From: DASYAE01 sp036501535
GTDB lineage: Bacteria > Actinomycetota > Actinomycetes > Streptomycetales > Catenulisporaceae
Assembly (NCBI GenBank): GCA_036501535.1
Contig: DASYAE010000194.1
Span: 1 to 26,105, forward strand
DNA: 26,105 nt
Direction of reading: 5' to 3'
How positions within the stretch are numbered: position 1 is the first letter of the stretch; each line of letters opens with the position of its first letter. Below are positions 1-9,000 of the stretch, in pieces. Below the pieces are notes generated by a model, which worked only from the letters and a program-made list of their open reading frames with translations, was not told where the DNA came from and did no database searches. The translations under genes were made by a program, and so were the position numbers.

Positions 1-59
1 TCGACCAGTTCCTCTTCCACCTCGCCGGACAACACCGGCTCAGCCATATCCATACTCAC
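1..59 (-). CDS. Possible 5' end of a minus-strand gene leaving the window
   Basis: Reading leftward from a GTG at 59 (or an ATG at 53) gives an open acidic start, V-S-M-D-M-A-E-P-V-L-S-G-E-V-E-E-E-L-V, that runs off the window edge. No convincing ribosome-binding site precedes it, and 19 codons are too few to recognise a family. It is head-to-head with the transposase remnant, so it could be a neighbouring gene or part of a rearranged insertion sequence. Low confidence. Confidence 0.25.
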   Translation of the reverse strand, partial: MSMDMAEPVLSGEVEEELV

Positions 60-152
60 AGCGAGTCACCATTTCTAGCAGCCAGGCGTCCACCTGCTGC
101 TCATCAGGTCACCCGCTTACACACTCCATTTAACACGCTCACCTGCGCGGAC

Positions 153-770
153 GTGGCCAGAACACTGCTGAACGACAAGCGCCACTGGGAGGTGCGCTGC
201 GCCGGCACCGGCTCCAAGGGCGAGCGCTGGTACGCCTGGGCCCAGATCGCCACCAACCACCCGCGCCACACGGTGCTGGTCCGCCGCCACCTGACCACCG
301 GAGAGTTGGCCTTTCACTACTGCTTCGTGCCCGTCGGCCAGGTGGTGTCCATGGCCCGGTTGATCAGGGCAGCAGGACTGAGATGGCCGGTGGAAGAAGG
401 ATTCGAGTTCGCCAAGGACTACTTCGGCCTGGACCAGTGCCAGGCCCGGCTCTACACCGCCATCGCACGCCACACGGTACTGGTCATGGCCGCCCTGGCC
501 ATCTGCGCCCTGACCGCCGCCCACCTGCGGCGCCGCACCGACACCCAGGCACCACCGCCGGTGCGACCGGACCAACCGCCACCGCACGACCCCGGCCTGA
601 TCCCGCTGACCGTCCACGACGTACAACGCCTGCTCGCCGCCGCCCTGCACCGCACCACACCCAACGGACACCTCGAACACTGGCCCACCTGGCGACGCCG
701 ACACCAAGCCCGAGCCCGCTGGTACCACCACCGCACCCGACTCAACCGAGAATACGCACTGGTCAACTAG
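153..770 (+). pseudogene. IS701-type transposase, C-terminal remnant
   Basis: The 205 codons match the C-terminal third of actinobacterial IS701/DDE_5 transposases. They show a 'G(S/A)KGERWYAWA' strand, then 'VLVRRHLTTGELAFHYCF', then the helix 'RWPVEEGFEFAKDYFGLDQCQ', which carries the last acidic catalytic residue, and finally a hydrophobic helix and a basic tail. The N-terminal part, which holds the first two acidic catalytic residues, is not recognisable upstream. The frame stays open leftward to base 3 but does not look like transposase before about base 130. The GTG at 153 is simply the first start-like codon and is probably not a genuine start. The fragment therefore looks like a dead insertion-sequence remnant. 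I could not identify terminal inverted repeats or a target duplication. Confidence 0.75.
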
Positions 771-1196
771 GAATTGGCGGCTGCCGTACTCATGACGACA
801 TGGACACTGCGGAGGGTGGGTCGACGACCTTGCCCTGTCGAGCCGACAATGACTCAGTGAGCAATCGGACCACTACTGATGATTCGTCGAAGCCCGCACT
901 CTGACCGTCGTGAGCATAGTGCAGTTCGGCCTTTTGGTCAGCGATTGCGACGCAAAAGAGCTACCCGTTTCCCGATCCTGCTACGGCGTCGTAACCACTT
1001 GCGCACTTGTCATGTGTGCAGACGCCATCTTCGTCATCTGGCATGAACTTCGGACTTGTATTGATCAGTCGAGCGGGACCGGTATGCCCCCGTGATGCGT
1101 ATCCGCCCCACGGGCACCGCAGGCAATTGCGGGCCTGATTGCGACGGTCGGGACCGGTCCCCGGGCGAGGGACGTAACTTTCACGCGCGACTGTCG
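771..1196. other. Intergenic stretch without a supportable gene
   Basis: No coding region can be defended here. A GTG-initiated 61-codon frame at 910-1095 is open, but it is rich in Cys and has codon use unlike the neighbours. GC content is visibly lower than in the flanking genes. The stretch may hold the right end of the insertion-sequence remnant and the promoter of the next gene, but no clear -35/-10 pair or inverted repeat stands out. Confidence 0.5.
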
Positions 1197-2054
1197 ATGA
1201 GTGCGAGAGAGTTCGATGACGGGCGGGGCGGTCCATTGTCAGATTCCGAGATACCCCGGCAACCTGCGCAGAACCCGTTTCAGCAGCCCTACGGATACCA
1301 AGGGCAGATGCCGCCTTACGGCCCGGCTCCCGCTGGCCGTGGACCTGGCACCGGAAACAATGCCCTGATCTTCGTGTTGGTCGGCGTGCTGGTTGCGGTG
1401 GTCGCGGGCGTGGGGATCTTCTTCGCGTTCGGAAGGTCCACCGGCGGAGGCGCGAGCAGCTCGCAGTTGACGTCGAGGCAGCTGGCGGCGGCGCTGCTTC
1501 CGGCATCCGCCTTCGGGTCCGGATATACCGCCGAGGCGCCGCAGCTCGGCACGGCGCCAAACGCCTCCGCAGACAAGGACGTCACCTGCATGGTCATGCT
1601 GGGAGACATCGACATCTCCAACAGCGTTTCCAGCGCCATGGATCCCGGGGCGAGCGCCCAGGCCGCGGACCTGGATTTCAAGCTGGATCCGGGCACGGGC
1701 ACCGGGGTGTTCTTCGCCCAGTCCGTCGAGCAGTTCCCCGACGCGACCCAGGCCGCCGCGCTGATGGGTCGGATGGCCCCGCTGCTCGTCGACTGCGGGC
1801 GCGACAGCGTGGGCATCGAGGGTGTCGCCCTCGTGAGCACGAACCTTGGCATGGGTGATCAAAGCGTCGAGGTGGAGAGCACGGGCCTCAATCCGATGAC
1901 CAAGGTGGCCGTCGACTCGAAAGTGATCGTGGTGCGGGAGGGCCGGGACATCTACGAGGCGACCCTCCTCTTCGGCGCTCATGTGGGCGCTCCCGGCAGC
2001 CCGGCATTGACGACCGTGGTCGACGATCTGGCGGCCAACGTGAGAAAGGGCTGA
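1197..2054 (+). CDS. Membrane-anchored PknH-like sensor-domain protein
   Basis: The protein is about 285 aa. It has a proline/glutamine/tyrosine-rich cytoplasmic N-terminus (PQNPFQQPYGYQ-type), one transmembrane helix at about residues 56-78, a Gly/Ser linker, and an extracytoplasmic alpha/beta domain with two cysteines ('VTCMVML' and 'LLVDCGRD'). This layout resembles the extracellular sensor domain of mycobacterial PknH and its stand-alone lipoprotein relatives, which are thought to sense an envelope ligand. No kinase domain is attached. The start is uncertain: the frame is open from GTG 1092, ATG 1197 lacks a good ribosome-binding site, and a TTG at 1236 follows a G-rich stretch with 7-nt spacing and would give a natural 'M-S-D-S-E-I-P' N-terminus. 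The gene converges on the next one. The family assignment is by overall pattern and is moderately confident; the function is unknown. Confidence 0.7.
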   Translation: MSAREFDDGRGGPLSDSEIPRQPAQNPFQQPYGYQGQMPPYGPAPAGRGPGTGNNALIFVLVGVLVAVVAGVGIFFAFGRSTGGGASSSQLTSRQLAAALLPASAFGSGYTAEAPQLGTAPNASADKDVTCMVMLGDIDISNSVSSAMDPGASAQAADLDFKLDPGTGTGVFFAQSVEQFPDATQAAALMGRMAPLLVDCGRDSVGIEGVALVSTNLGMGDQSVEVESTGLNPMTKVAVDSKVIVVREGRDIYEATLLFGAHVGAPGSPALTTVVDDLAANVRKG

Positions 2055-2127
2055 TGAGGACGAGAACGAGGATTCAGCGCGACGACAGCGCACGGTGTCG
2101 CTGGAAGCAACTCGCCAGCCTTTCCGC

Positions 2128-2961
2128 TCAGCCTTCGGGGTCGTACACGATGCCGACGTTCGAGGAACGGGTGCTCGGCCCGAGGTGGACCACGTACCAC
2201 TCGCCGCGCCAGGAGATCAGCGAGAAGATGCCGAACGAGGCGGTCTGCCCGTCCTCCTGGTAGGTCAGCCGGGTGCCGTAGACGCGATAGTAAGAGCCCT
2301 TATTGTACTCGACTCCGGGCGTGATCCACACCGCCTGGTCCGTCGGCACCTGCACGCCCACCAGCGTCGCGCTCGCCGCGTCGGCACCGAGCATGTCGTG
2401 CGCTGCCGCGATGTCCAGGTCATACCAGGTCAGTAGGCGGTCCTGGTAGTCCTCGGTCGGATCGGAGATGTCCTTCACCTGCAGGTAGGCCGACAGCGGG
2501 AAGAAGAACCCGTGCGCCATGGACGGCTGGTTCTGCACGATCGCCTGCCACAGCGCCTGTACGCCGGCCTGGAACTGCGGATCATCCGAGCTCGGCAGTG
2601 CGTCGGTCTGCGGCAGCAGGCCTGGATCAGAGCTCGGCGACATGGACGCCGACGGGGTCAGCCCACTGCTGGCGCTCGCGCTGGCGGAAGCGGATGCGCG
2701 CTTGCTCGGCGTCTTGCCAGCGGTCGCGGAGGCTCCGGCCGCCGCACCCGATGCGTGGATGCCGCCGCCGCTGCCGAACTTGGCTGCGAGCAGCGAGACC
2801 GCGATGATCATGAGCACCGCGGCCGTGCTCAGCACCACCACCTCGACTGTCGGGCGGCGCCCGCGCGGCGTGACCCGCTGCGCCACACCGGGTGCGGGCT
2901 TCGCGGCCGCATGGCGCCGGGTCGCCTTCTGTTCCTGTTCCTCCGGGTCGCGCCCGCTCAT
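2128..2961 (-). CDS. Single-pass membrane protein of unknown function
   Basis: The protein is about 277 aa. It has a charged cytoplasmic N-terminus, a TM helix ('VVVLSTAAVLMIIAVSLLAA'), a low-complexity Ala/Ser/Thr-rich linker of about 60 residues that probably spans the cell wall, and a globular C-terminal domain. The C-terminal domain contains 'ALWQAIVQNQPSMAHGFFFPLSAYLQVK' split across helices and a terminal beta-rich part ('WRGEWYVVHLGP'). I recognise this as a type of conserved actinobacterial extracytoplasmic protein but know no function for it. Two ATGs compete. The one at 2970 lies only 2 nt from the AGGAG box, while the one at 2961 has an 11-nt spacer, so I prefer 2961. The gene is convergent with the sensor-domain gene. 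Confidence 0.75.
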   Translation of the reverse strand: MSGRDPEEQEQKATRRHAAAKPAPGVAQRVTPRGRRPTVEVVVLSTAAVLMIIAVSLLAAKFGSGGGIHASGAAAGASATAGKTPSKRASASASASASSGLTPSASMSPSSDPGLLPQTDALPSSDDPQFQAGVQALWQAIVQNQPSMAHGFFFPLSAYLQVKDISDPTEDYQDRLLTWYDLDIAAAHDMLGADAASATLVGVQVPTDQAVWITPGVEYNKGSYYRVYGTRLTYQEDGQTASFGIFSLISWRGEWYVVHLGPSTRSSNVGIVYDPEG

Positions 2962-3308
2962 CCGGATCATCGCTCCTGCATTCGGATCGAACTACCGAGA
3001 ACACTCCGCATGGGGAAGCGGCTCTGACAGAGGCGACGCCCCCCGGCGCCGGTCCACGGGTGACCGGTTCGGCTCAATCCGTGGCCAGCCTACTGATACG
3101 GCCTTGCACGCCCAACAACTAAATCGCCCGGCAGACCGCAGGACGGCAAAGGGATGGTAAAAGCCCTCCCAAGGTATGCATCCCCCACTCGCCCGCGATG
3201 ATGATAACGCGCCGGACCCCGTGGACCAACCTGCCGATGCCGTCCCGGGAGCGGAATGAAAGATGGCTGCTTATTTTCACGCATGACCGCAGGCGGGGAA
3301 ATGAGCGC

Positions 3309-3337
3309 TTGACGTCGTATGCCGTGCTGCCTACCGT
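3309..3337 (+). promoter_or_regulatory. Promoter of the endoglucanase gene (HrdB/SigA-like)
   Basis: TTGACG at 3309-3314, a 17-nt spacer, and TACCGT at 3332-3337 fit the actinobacterial housekeeping pattern TTGACN-N17/18-TANNNT. A 6-bp palindrome, AGCGCT (3304-3309), touches the -35 box. AGCGCT is the core of CebR-type (LacI family) operators that control cellulase genes in streptomycetes, but the flanking bases do not match the full 14-bp operator, so control by a CebR homologue is only a guess. Confidence 0.6.
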
Positions 3338-3357
3338 CCGCGCCGTATCGGCGACAT

Positions 3358-3364
3358 AGGAGGG
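3358..3364 (+). promoter_or_regulatory. Ribosome-binding site of the endoglucanase gene
   Basis: AGGAGGG lies 7 nt before the ATG at 3372. It is a near-perfect Shine-Dalgarno sequence and fixes the start codon. Confidence 0.8.
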
Positions 3365-3371
3365 TACTGCC

Positions 3372-5126
3372 ATGTTCGGGCGCTCCCCGAGACCCAGACC
3401 ACGCTCAACCATCCACGCCGCGCTGGGCCTCATGCTGGCCGCCGCGGCGGTGTCCGCGGGCCCGGCGCCTTCGGCCAGTGCCAGTGCCCAGGCCGCCTCG
3501 GAGTGCACCGTCGCCTACTCGGTGACCAGCTCCTGGCAGGGCGGCTTCCAGGGCGGCATCACGATCACCGACAACGGGCCGGCCATCACGGCCTGGACGC
3601 TCGCCTTCACGTTCCCGGACAACGACCAGACCATCACCGGGGGCTGGGGCGGCGCCTACGCCCAGAACGGACGCGCGATCTCGGTCACCAGCGAGAGCTA
3701 CGACGGCGCCCTGGCCACCGGAGCGAACACCACCATCGGCTTCATCGCCAACGTCGGCCCGGCCAACGCCGCTCCGAGCTACTTCTCAGTGAACGGATTT
3801 GCCTGCAACGGCGCGGCCCAGGTTCCGTCGGTGCAGATCACCAGCCCGGCCGACTACGCCGACTACACGCCCGGGCAGAGCATCACCATCGACGCCCCCG
3901 CCGTCGAGCCCACCGCCGCGATCAGCGAGGTCGAGTTCTCCGCCAACGGCAAGCTGATCGGCGCGGCCACCACGAGCCCGTACGCCTTCACCTGGGCCGC
4001 CGTCCCGGCCGGGTACTACACACTGACCGCGGAGGCGGTCGACGCCGGCGGAGTCACCGCGACCTCGCCGCCAGAAGTGGTCAGCGTGGTGCCGACGACG
4101 AGCGCGGCGCCGCAACTGCACGTCTCCGGCAACAAACTCGTCGATGCCAACGGCAACCAGGTCACTCTGCACGGCGTGGACCGGTCGGGCACCGAATACG
4201 ACTGCGTCCAGGGCTACGGCGTCTTCGACGGCCCGAACAACCAGGCCTCGATCACCGCGATGAAGCAGTGGGGCGTCAACGCGGTCCGGGTTCCGCTGAA
4301 CGAGGCCTGCTGGAACGGCGAGTCCTATGTGAACGCGTCCTATGCGGGGACGAACTACCAGACCGCGATCGAGCAGTACGTGCAGCTGCTCAACGACAAC
4401 GGCATCGTGGCGATCCTCGACCTGCACTGGACCGACGGGGCCTACTCGGGCCCACAGTCCGGCTGCGGGTCCGCCGAGGCCCTGTGCCAGAAGCCGATGC
4501 CCGACACGGCGCAGGCGGTGCCGTTCTGGACCTCGGTCGCCACGGCGTTCAAGGGCAACGACGCGGTGATCTTCGACCTCTTCAACGAGCCGAACCCGGC
4601 GGCCGCGGACGGCAACAACGAGACAGCGGGCTGGCAGTGCTGGCTGAACGGCGGGACCTGCGCCGGCATCTCGTACTCGGTGGCCGGCATGCAGACCCTG
4701 GTCAGCACCGTCCGCGCGACCGGCGCGAACAATGTCCTGATGCTCGGCGGCATCGCCTACGCCAATGACCTGACACAGTGGCTGCAGAACGAACCGGCCG
4801 ACCCCGACCACGACCTGGCCGCCTCGTGGCACTCATACAACTTCAACACCTGCGACACACAGTCCTGCTGGACCAGCGAGGTCGCACCCGTACTCGCCCA
4901 GGTTCCCGTGGTCGCCGGCGAGATCGGCGAGAACGACTGCGCCGGGACCTACATCAATCCGCTGACCACCTGGCTGGACTCGCAGGGCGGCAGCTACCTC
5001 GCCTGGGCCTGGAACGCGGACTTCAACTGCTCCAACGGTCCCGGCCTGGTCATCGACTACCAGGGCGACCCGACCGCGTTCGGCGCCGCCTACCAGGCCC
5101 ACCTGGCCGCGCTGGCGGCCGGCTGA
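3372..5126 (+). CDS. Secreted CBM2-Ig-GH5 endoglucanase
   Basis: This 584-aa extracellular beta-1,4-glucanase should cleave cellulose or a related beta-glucan internally by the retaining mechanism. Domains in order are: a signal peptide (residues 1 to about 41, basic start, hydrophobic 'ALGLMLAAAAVSAG', cut after an A-x-A); a family 2 cellulose-binding module (44-146, conserved Trp at 55, 75 and 92, Cys45 and Cys145 as the end-to-end disulfide); an Ig-like/Big-type spacer (154-240); and a GH5 catalytic domain (about 248-580). The acid/base is E406 in 'FDLFNEPNP' and the nucleophile is E517 in 'VVAGEIGEN'. Also visible are 'HGVDRSG', 'VRVPLNE' and 'LDLHWTDG'. The extra cysteines suggest an extracellular, disulfide-stabilised fold. 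Module order with the CBM at the N-terminus and an Ig spacer is known in actinobacterial cellulases. Substrate could also be mannan or xyloglucan, since GH5 is broad. The gene is monocistronic. Confidence 0.93.
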   Translation: MFGRSPRPRPRSTIHAALGLMLAAAAVSAGPAPSASASAQAASECTVAYSVTSSWQGGFQGGITITDNGPAITAWTLAFTFPDNDQTITGGWGGAYAQNGRAISVTSESYDGALATGANTTIGFIANVGPANAAPSYFSVNGFACNGAAQVPSVQITSPADYADYTPGQSITIDAPAVEPTAAISEVEFSANGKLIGAATTSPYAFTWAAVPAGYYTLTAEAVDAGGVTATSPPEVVSVVPTTSAAPQLHVSGNKLVDANGNQVTLHGVDRSGTEYDCVQGYGVFDGPNNQASITAMKQWGVNAVRVPLNEACWNGESYVNASYAGTNYQTAIEQYVQLLNDNGIVAILDLHWTDGAYSGPQSGCGSAEALCQKPMPDTAQAVPFWTSVATAFKGNDAVIFDLFNEPNPAAADGNNETAGWQCWLNGGTCAGISYSVAGMQTLVSTVRATGANNVLMLGGIAYANDLTQWLQNEPADPDHDLAASWHSYNFNTCDTQSCWTSEVAPVLAQVPVVAGEIGENDCAGTYINPLTTWLDSQGGSYLAWAWNADFNCSNGPGLVIDYQGDPTAFGAAYQAHLAALAAG

Positions 5127-5145
5127 ACGATCGTTTGACATGGGG

Positions 5146-5181
5146 TGGGGCCGGGCGGCGGGATTCAGCGCCCCGGCCCCA
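5146..5181. terminator. Bidirectional hairpin terminator between convergent genes
   Basis: TGGGGCCGGGCG (5146-5157) pairs with CGCCCCGGCCCCA (5169-5181), with one bulged base and an 11-nt loop. It sits between the cellulase stop (5126) and the hydrolase stop (5189), both of which point at it. There is no T-run, as is common for high-GC actinobacterial terminators. Confidence 0.7.
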
Positions 5182-5188
5182 TCCGGAA

Positions 5189-6046
5189 TCAGTCCAGGAA
5201 TTCCGTGACGGCCTGGAGCCAGGCCCCTGATTGGTCGATGTGGGCCATGTGTCCGGCCTGGTCGAGGACGACCGCCCGAGCGTTCGGCATCTCGGCCGCG
5301 GTGCGCTCGGCCAGGGCCGCGGGAAAGGTCATGTCCTGGCGGCCGTGCAGAAGCAGGACGGGGATCTCGAGGGCGGCGAGTCGAGCGAGGGAATCGTCCG
5401 GGCGGGCGGAGGGGAGGGAGCCGGCGAGGAACGGCCGAGCCCATTCGGCGGAGAAACGCACGGTCTCGAGCCGGCGACGCAGTTCTCCGCGAGACTCTGG
5501 TTTCCAGACGTTGGCCGGGATGGCGGCGAGGGCGTGGGCGCGAGTCGCTTCAGGGCTCGGATTGGCTGCCAGGTCGGCCCAGGCGGCGTTGCCTTCCGCC
5601 CGGATTCGTGCGGCCTCGGACCAGTCGTCATAGGCGTCGTGGGGCACCGGCAGGATGCTGCTGGAAGCGATGATCAAACGTCGGACTCGCTCTGACGCGG
5701 CGAGGGCCAAGCGCTGTGCGAGCAGCCCACCGTAGGAGAATCCGAGAACGTCGGCGCGCTCGATCTCAAGGGCGTCGAGCAGGGCGAACAGATCCGCGAT
5801 CGCGGCATCCGGATGGTAGGCGTCGTCGGGAAGCCCTGAGGTCGATCGACCGCAGCCACGCAGATCGGCGAAGAGGAGCGGGCGGGACTCGGCGAGGTCG
5901 ATGAGAGGTTCGAGCAGGTAGGTGTGGTCCCAATCGGGCCCGCCGTGGATGACGAGCAGGGCGGTCCCGGCCGGCGCGGTGCTGCGGGCGGTGAACAACT
6001 CGACCTGCGGGTTTGAACACACCGGGACGCGCTCTTCGATCAACAT
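5189..6046 (-). CDS. Alpha/beta hydrolase, proline-iminopeptidase-like
   Basis: The 285-aa cytoplasmic protein has a complete alpha/beta-hydrolase core. It shows an HGGP oxyanion motif at 34-37, the nucleophile elbow G-F-S-Y-G with S104, the acid D238 in 'GRQDMTFP', and the base H266 in 'AGHMAH'. The 'HGGPDWDHTYL...FADLRGCGRS' section is typical of the proline iminopeptidase/S33 group, and the helical cap (about 135-210) is also present. The true substrate (N-terminal proline peptides, esters or lactones) cannot be read. No strong ribosome-binding site precedes ATG 6046. The upstream STAND frame now ends only 4 nt away, but that closeness results from a frameshift in that gene (its ancestral stop was near 6098), so it should not be read as evidence of coupling. 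Confidence 0.85.
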   Translation of the reverse strand: MLIEERVPVCSNPQVELFTARSTAPAGTALLVIHGGPDWDHTYLLEPLIDLAESRPLLFADLRGCGRSTSGLPDDAYHPDAAIADLFALLDALEIERADVLGFSYGGLLAQRLALAASERVRRLIIASSSILPVPHDAYDDWSEAARIRAEGNAAWADLAANPSPEATRAHALAAIPANVWKPESRGELRRRLETVRFSAEWARPFLAGSLPSARPDDSLARLAALEIPVLLLHGRQDMTFPAALAERTAAEMPNARAVVLDQAGHMAHIDQSGAWLQAVTEFLD

Positions 6047-6050
6047 CCGG

Positions 6051-9000
6051 TTAGTCTGTCAGCGCCGGGTGACAGGCGGCGGAGGGGGCAGGGCGGTCAG
6101 TTCCCACAGGTCGCCACGTAAGGTGCGTTGACGTAGATGCCCAGTTCTGCCGGGTGAGGACGCCGTTCGTTGATGAGCAGATCCATGCGGACTGGGCTTG
6201 GACGGATGGATCGAGGTTCCACAGATCGAGGCCGAAGCCTACGCCACCGGACACCAGCGTATGCGAGGCCGGAATGAAGAACGCCGAGTCAGAACTCAGT
6301 CCCGCGGCGAAGTTGACCGGAGTATCGCCTTCCAGTGTCAGTACGCCGTCGGTGTCGTGCCAAATCCACAGGTCGGTGCCATCCGTGGCGGCGAGGGTAT
6401 CGCCTGCGCTGTTGAACGACATCGAGTAGATCAGGCTGCCGGTCGCGGAGACGACCGGTCCGCGGTAGGACAAGGCGCCGGACGGCGAGACGCTGACCAG
6501 CCGGATTCCGCCGCCCTGGTCGCCGAATGCGAGTTCGCTGCCATCCGGCGCGAAAGCCATTGCGAAAGGGATGTTCCCGGGAGTGGGCCAATTGAGGCAG
6601 CTGACAAGGCGCAGGTGCTCGGTAGCGGAGACCGCCCAGAGTTGAAGCTGTGCGTAGCTGACGTCGTTGTTCTCGACCAGCACGACGACGAACCTGCCGT
6701 CGGGGCTGAAGCACAGCTCTTGGCCAAATGCCGCGCCGCCTTGTTCTGTGACTGCCCCAGCCGTTTCGACCGGAGCGCTCAGAGATCGCTTCAGGTCCCA
6801 TAGCCCCAGGTCGCCGCTGCCGTCGAGGGCCACGAGCAGCGGAGCGGTGGGGCTGAGCACGACGTCGGCAAAGGAGCCGGGCGGACCGGAAACGTCGAGG
6901 GGTTGCGGCGCAGTGCGGTTGCGCAGGCTCCACAGCTCGCCCGTCGAGGAGCACCCGGACATGAGGTAGTTGCCGTCGTCGCCGAACTGCGCGCTCGCAG
7001 TGCCCAGGCAGTCGCCGTTGCCGACGGTCGCCTCGTCGAATTTCCTCGTCGGGGGTCGATTCGCGGCGAGCGACCACAGCGCCAACGTTCCGCTGGTGGG
7101 GGTGGAACCGACCTCGGCCAGGAGCCGACCGTCTGGACTGCCCGCGCCGCCCAGGCCACCGGAATACGCGGGGTCGAGCGTGGTGTCGGGCAGGCTCCAG
7201 ATCCGGATGCCGCCGTCGCGGCTGCCGGCCGCCAGGTGGCCGCCGTCCGGGCTGAAGGCCAGAGCTGCTGCGGCGCAACCGGGTCAGCCAAGCTCCACAC
7301 GGTGGCCGTACCGTCGGCGTCCCCGGCACCGAGGATGGTGCCTGCGGCGGACAGGCTCAGCCCTTGCACGGCGCCACTACCAGCGGACAGAGGCGATCCC
7401 AGCTCGGTCGGGTGCTCGGGATCGGCGAGGTTCCACAGCTCCACCTGGCCGTCCGCCAGGCCCACAGCCAGCCGGGAGCCTGCCGCGGCGACGCGTTCGA
7501 TGCCGTTGTGGGCGCTGCCGATCGTGGCGGAGTGCAGCAGCACCGGTTCGGTCGGGTCGGTCAGGCTCCAGAGTTGGAGCGGCGCGTTCGGCCCACCGAC
7601 TGCCAGTACCGTGCCGTTATCCGCGTAGGCGATCCCGGTCACTCCGCCTTTCGGCCCGGCCAGCGGTGCGGATGCCAGTGGCGTGTTGTCGGTCTGCGCG
7701 AGCTGGACCAGTGCCGCGCCGGTCGGATCCAGCTTGTAGGCGGCCAGTGCGAACCGGGCGCTCAGCGATGCATCCGAGCTCTGATACTTCTGTGCCGGCG
7801 CCAGCAGCTGGCCGTACTCGCTCTGCCGCAGGGCACTGTTCGCCTGCGCATATTGCTGCACTGCGACACCCGCGACACCCATGGCCAGCAAGGACAGCGC
7901 AGTCAGGCTCGCCAGCACGCTGCGACGGCGCCGCACCCGCCTGCGCTCGGCAGTGCGGCCGGCCAGCAGGAACTGCTCGACCGGCGCCGAGGGTCCGGGA
8001 AAGCGCTCGGGATCGCCGTGCCAGCGTTCCAGTGCCTCGCTGTACTCGGTCAGCCGCGCTCCAGCGTAGAGATAGCCCGCGTCCGCGTGGTTCTCCTGCC
8101 AGGCGGCGGCGTCGGTCGCCAACCGGCTGTAGCGGGCGTGGTCGAGCCGGTCGGCGTCGACCCACTCCTGCAGCAGGCCCCAGCTCTGCAGCAACACGTC
8201 ATGGGCGATCTCGACCTCGCCCTCTTCGAGCAGTACCAGCAGGCGGCGCTTTGCGAAGACCTCTGTCACAGCGTCCACGGCCACGAGCTCGACGCCGGCG
8301 GCCCGGCCGAGCTCCGCCTTCATGGCGCGCCGCCGGACCAGTCGGCCGTCCTCGGTGATCAGCGTGAGCCGCAGGAACACCGCGCGGGCCACGAGCTGCG
8401 CGGCTTCATCGAGATCCGCATATGCCTCGGTCACGTCGCGGTCGACCGCGTCGGCCAACCCGCCGACGCGCCGCAGGCCTTGCACCGTCAGCCACTTGCC
8501 CTCCCGCTCCACCCAGACCCGTGCCATGACCTGCGAGATCAACGGCAGTACCCCGGCGGCCAACGAGGCGGACTGCGGCTGGGCCCGGGCCTGCGCCACC
8601 AGGTCGGCAACCAGTTCGGGTTCGACCTTCAGCCCTGCCTCGCCGGCCGGCCCGACAACGGCATCGCGCAGCTCTGATTCGGTCATCGGCTCGACCACGA
8701 ACGGCCCGGCAGTCAGGGCTCTGGCCAGTGGCGGGAAGTCGGCCGCCCGGTCGATGAAGTCGCCGCGGACGGCGACGACCACCAGTGCGGGGGCGACATT
8801 CGCCCGCTGCCCGGCCGTCTGCTCTGCAGGCGCGCAGAGCGCATCCAGCGCGGCGATGAACTTCTCCTGCTCACCTGCCCCGTTCCCGTTCCCGTCCCCG
8901 CCGGCCGCCGCACCAACCTGGGTGAACAGCTCCTCGAACTGGTCGACGACGAGAACCAGCCGGGCCGCGCCGACCTCGGAACCGGCGGACTGCGCCGCAG

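Larger units (their letters stand above)
2962..3371. other. Upstream region between divergent genes
   Basis: This stretch of about 410 bases separates the minus-strand membrane-protein gene from the plus-strand cellulase. It has no supportable gene. Its right end holds the cellulase promoter and ribosome-binding site, listed separately. The minus-strand promoter must also lie here, but I could not place it. Confidence 0.6.

Noticed and set aside
910..1095. 61-codon plus-strand frame from a GTG
   Set aside because: Unusual composition, no ribosome-binding site, no family pattern. It overlaps the start region of the next gene and is probably random.
3301..3312. CebR operator at the cellulase promoter
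   Set aside because: Only the AGCGCT core matches. The outer four bases on each side largely disagree with the known 14-bp site.
3786..4832. Minus-strand 348-codon frame inside the cellulase gene
   Set aside because: Antisense shadow of the GH5 domain with no start signal or recognisable fold.
6046..6053. Apparent 4-nt translational coupling of the STAND gene and the hydrolase
   Set aside because: The present STAND stop at 6051 exists only because of the G-run frameshift. The ancestral stop is near 6098, so no real coupling can be claimed.
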